Assembly (NCBI GenBank): GCA_015904045.1
Contig: JABMDG010000040.1
Span: forward strand, 1 to 7,979
Reading direction: 5' to 3'
Length of the DNA: 7,979 nt
Source: Nitrospira sp.
GTDB lineage: Bacteria; Nitrospirota; Nitrospiria; Nitrospirales; Nitrospiraceae
Position numbers and translations under genes: made by a program. A model generated the notes under the pieces. That model did no database searches and was not told the DNA's origin. It saw only the letters and a program-made list of their open reading frames with translations. The stretch's first letter is position 1. Each line of letters opens with the position of its first letter. Below, piece by piece: positions 5,828 to 7,979 of the stretch.

Positions 5828-7979
5828 ATGAAGCCGTTACGACTCTTCGTTTGGATGATTCTGGTATGGGGGCTCCTCGTTCCGCCATCCGGACAGGCAA
5901 GCCAATCTCGAGCGGGGCAGGGAGTAGATGCCTCCCGATTTGTCTTCCAGTACGCCACAGCGTTGGCAAACGAGAACGTCGAAGCCTGGGCTGTGGCGGA
6001 TCTAGGCTGTTTGAGCCGGGACGTATTCTTGTCGCCCGGCAACCAGCGTGCACGGTTGTCGCCTGAATCCGTCCCTCGGTGTTGGGACGACACGCTCAAG
6101 GCTCATCGAGACATGGTGGCGCAACAGGCTGGGTCGGGTGGCTCCAGCGCCGTCGGCCGCGGTGTCGGATTTGGATTGTTGCATGATCGCCACCGATCGA
6201 CGGAAAACTGGAAGGAATATCCACCGGCAGTGTTTCTATCTCCGATGATCGTTCGGCAGGACGGCGGGCCGGTGCCGGCGATTACGCCCGTTCATGCCGG
6301 TTCCGTACAGCCGATCGCCCTTGTGGGTTTAACGGGGCCTGAGCCGGTGACAGTCCGTGGGCAGGCCGTTGACGTAAAGATTGTGTACACAGATCCGCTG
6401 TCGGCGCCCCTGGCTCTTCGGCCTGAGGAGATCTGGTGGGTCAACGGCGCGCAGCGCCGTTTTGGACCTGTTCGTGAAGTGGTCGTGCGGTTTGTTCTTG
6501 TGAGCGGCCTGAAGAAATATGGATTCACTGTAGACCAGGCGGTGTTGAACGAGGCACTGTCTGGCGCGCCGCGCATTCCGACCACCTACTACGGCCTTCG
6601 GCCAGATGCGGGGCGGCGATTCGATCACCCCGATCCCGCCCACCGTTTGATAAAAGGCGAGCTGATTCCCGGTTCTGCCCGATGGTGGGAGCGAACGGAT
6701 GTGGAGCCGCTCGTGCGTGAGACGCTGGAACGGGTGGTGCGCCTGTCTCCCACTGAGCGGGGGCCATGGCTGACCAAGCTGCTCTTGCTGGATCCCAAGC
6801 ACGCTGAAACTCATCGGCTTCGAGGAGACGATGCGTATGACGCGTTTCTGAAACAGGGAGCGGAGAAAGGCCATTTGGCAGCCGATGGGGCGGCGGCGCT
6901 TGAACGAATGGCTGAACTCTATTGGAGCATTCAAGCACAAACCTGGCGGCAGGAATTAACGGCGGTGTCGGAAGAGCATGAGCCGGCGGCGGAGGCGCTC
7001 TATCAAGCGCTCGCATCCTATGAAACGATTGAAAATCAGGCTCGAGCGACTCCCGTGCAGCGGCGGCGGTTAGGCGCCCTTACGCGATGGAATAATGACC
7101 CGACGGAAGCCGTCCTCATTCATGAACGGCTGCTGAAAGAAATCGCGCCAGGGACTGTTGAGTATGGACGGGTGCTCGCGGAGCTCGCCTGGGATCGTCT
7201 GCAATGGGCATCCTGGGAACGGCGGTATGACCATCCTTGGCTTCAGCAGGCAAATCGCGAAGCAGAAGAAGCGGCCCGGTTGCTTCAGCAGCCGTATGAC
7301 CGGCTGTATGCCGATTATGTTCAAGTGGCCGTCGAGTCTCTTCTGGTTCCCCGCAATCCGGAGCGGTTTCATGACCGGTTGCGGAGGGTCAAACAGGATC
7401 TCGATTCCATTCCCGGTGTGAAGGGCTTGCCGGAGCAGTTGCTGGCCAACGATCTCGTCAAAGCGCTTTCACCGGAGGCCGCCGCCATTGTGCTGCCGAG
7501 CTCGCCGCGCTCTCCTGAAGTGCTCGACGTCGCCATTCATGCCAAGCCCCCCACGCAAAACATCGTGTGGCAGTGGAATTTCGATCAGGATCGCCCGGGT
7601 TCCGTTCCCTCCGGATTCGTCGGCCTCAATCGTCCGGATGGGGGCACAGCCGGATGGGAGGTGACGACTGACGGGGAATCGCCATCTAGCAGGCGACAGG
7701 TCATTCGTTCAGCCGCCTGTGCGAAGCCAGCTTGCGTGCGCCTGCTGGTTGCTGAATCTGTTCGGACAACCTATCCTGATGTGACGGTGCAGATCAAAGC
7801 ATCGCGTGATGGCGGAGGCGGTGAGACTGGTGTCGCCTTGGCGGTGCGTGACGCTGACAATTATTATTCCGTTACATTGCAGGCGTCGACCGGGGTTGTG
7901 ACGACGAGGCACGTATCAAACGGCACGTCGACGATAGTGGGGCAGGTGACTGCGCGCCTTGGTGCAGGGCGCGGCCTCG
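5828..7979 (+). CDS. Large exported protein with helical middle region and LamG-like C-terminal domain, 3' truncated by window edge
   Basis: The frame is open for 717 codons to the last base with no stop, so the C-terminus lies beyond the window. Residues 1-24 are a signal peptide (MKPLR, hydrophobic core FVWMILVWGLLV, likely cut after GQA); there is no lipobox Cys. Residues about 33-125 form an N-terminal region with two to three Cys; about 130-260 looks beta-rich, with LVGLTGPEPVTVRG and EIWWVNGAQRRFGP. Residues about 285-550 are mostly helical, rich in Glu, Arg and Leu, possibly TPR-like without a clear consensus. From about 578, WQWNFDQDRPGSVPSGF, TAGWEV, then YPDVTVQIK, GVALAVRDADNYYSVTL and STIVGQV match a concanavalin-like jelly roll of the LamG / 3-keto-disaccharide hydrolase (DUF1080) type, usually a carbohydrate- or surface-binding module. 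Periplasmic or cell-surface location is inferred. I recognise no catalytic domain. The reverse-strand frames here (up to 203 codons) look like shadows. Confidence 0.8.
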   Translation, partial: MKPLRLFVWMILVWGLLVPPSGQASQSRAGQGVDASRFVFQYATALANENVEAWAVADLGCLSRDVFLSPGNQRARLSPESVPRCWDDTLKAHRDMVAQQAGSGGSSAVGRGVGFGLLHDRHRSTENWKEYPPAVFLSPMIVRQDGGPVPAITPVHAGSVQPIALVGLTGPEPVTVRGQAVDVKIVYTDPLSAPLALRPEEIWWVNGAQRRFGPVREVVVRFVLVSGLKKYGFTVDQAVLNEALSGAPRIPTTYYGLRPDAGRRFDHPDPAHRLIKGELIPGSARWWERTDVEPLVRETLERVVRLSPTERGPWLTKLLLLDPKHAETHRLRGDDAYDAFLKQGAEKGHLAADGAAALERMAELYWSIQAQTWRQELTAVSEEHEPAAEALYQALASYETIENQARATPVQRRRLGALTRWNNDPTEAVLIHERLLKEIAPGTVEYGRVLAELAWDRLQWASWERRYDHPWLQQANREAEEAARLLQQPYDRLYADYVQVAVESLLVPRNPERFHDRLRRVKQDLDSIPGVKGLPEQLLANDLVKALSPEAAAIVLPSSPRSPEVLDVAIHAKPPTQNIVWQWNFDQDRPGSVPSGFVGLNRPDGGTAGWEVTTDGESPSSRRQVIRSAACAKPACVRLLVAESVRTTYPDVTVQIKASRDGGGGETGVALAVRDADNYYSVTLQASTGVVTTRHVSNGTSTIVGQVTARLGAGRGL

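Noticed and set aside
6329..7016. Two overlapping long reverse-strand open frames (203 and 163 codons)
   Set aside because: They lie opposite an uninterrupted + strand frame with a signal peptide and ribosome binding site. Their translations are rich in Arg, Pro and His with no recognisable motif, as expected for shadows in GC-rich DNA.
1..7979. tRNA, rRNA, insertion sequence or phage genes
   Set aside because: No cloverleaf-like segments, transposase or integrase motifs, or terminal repeats flanking a gene were found on reading both strands.

Overview
The window reads as a moderately GC-rich bacterial chromosome segment. Every supported gene is on the + strand. The combination of protein types (a MutL-like protein, a KOW-domain protein, a DUF6754-like protein, a long-form MEMO/AmmeMemoRadiSam B protein and a secreted protein with a LamG-like domain), together with intergenic heptanucleotide repeats, most resembles Nitrospira (phylum Nitrospirota). 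That assignment is from memory of such genomes, without a search, and is of moderate confidence.

Layout: (1) 1-388, C-terminal end of a MutL-like (glutamate mutase L family) ASKHA-type protein; (2) 394-469, an inverted set of heptamer repeats predicted to form a hairpin ending 4 bases before the next start codon; (3) 474-1595, a protein with an N-terminal barrel-sandwich-like region, a central alpha/beta region and a C-terminal KOW-like domain; (4) 1628-2848, a signal peptide, FnIII-like domain, one membrane helix and a DUF6754-like cytoplasmic domain; (5) 2850-3566, a companion protein with a C-terminal membrane helix, one base after the previous stop and apparently lacking its N-terminal anchor; (6) 3567-3736, a non-coding gap with a long-range inverted repeat; (7) 3737-4486, a polytopic membrane protein; (8) 4544-5785 (or from 4505), a PqqD-like plus MEMO-like fusion whose expected metal-binding histidines are replaced; (9) 5828 to the window end, a large exported protein with a helical middle and a LamG-like C-terminal domain, open at the edge.

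Genes 1, 3, 4, 5 and 7 look like one uncharacterised membrane-associated module: a putative ATPase, a soluble adaptor-like protein, two single-span membrane proteins with large domains, and a polytopic membrane protein. I recall similar neighbours in Chloroflexota genomes, which would argue for a conserved system; no function is established from this sequence. The MEMO-like gene follows closely and may belong to the same unit. The last gene has its own good ribosome binding site and may be only a neighbour.

The two most notable local observations are the junction at about 2805-2850, where two membrane anchors appear to be missing between two adjacent genes (deletion, frameshift or assembly error), and the loss of the classic MEMO metal ligands. 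No tRNA, rRNA, CRISPR array, insertion sequence or transposase was seen.
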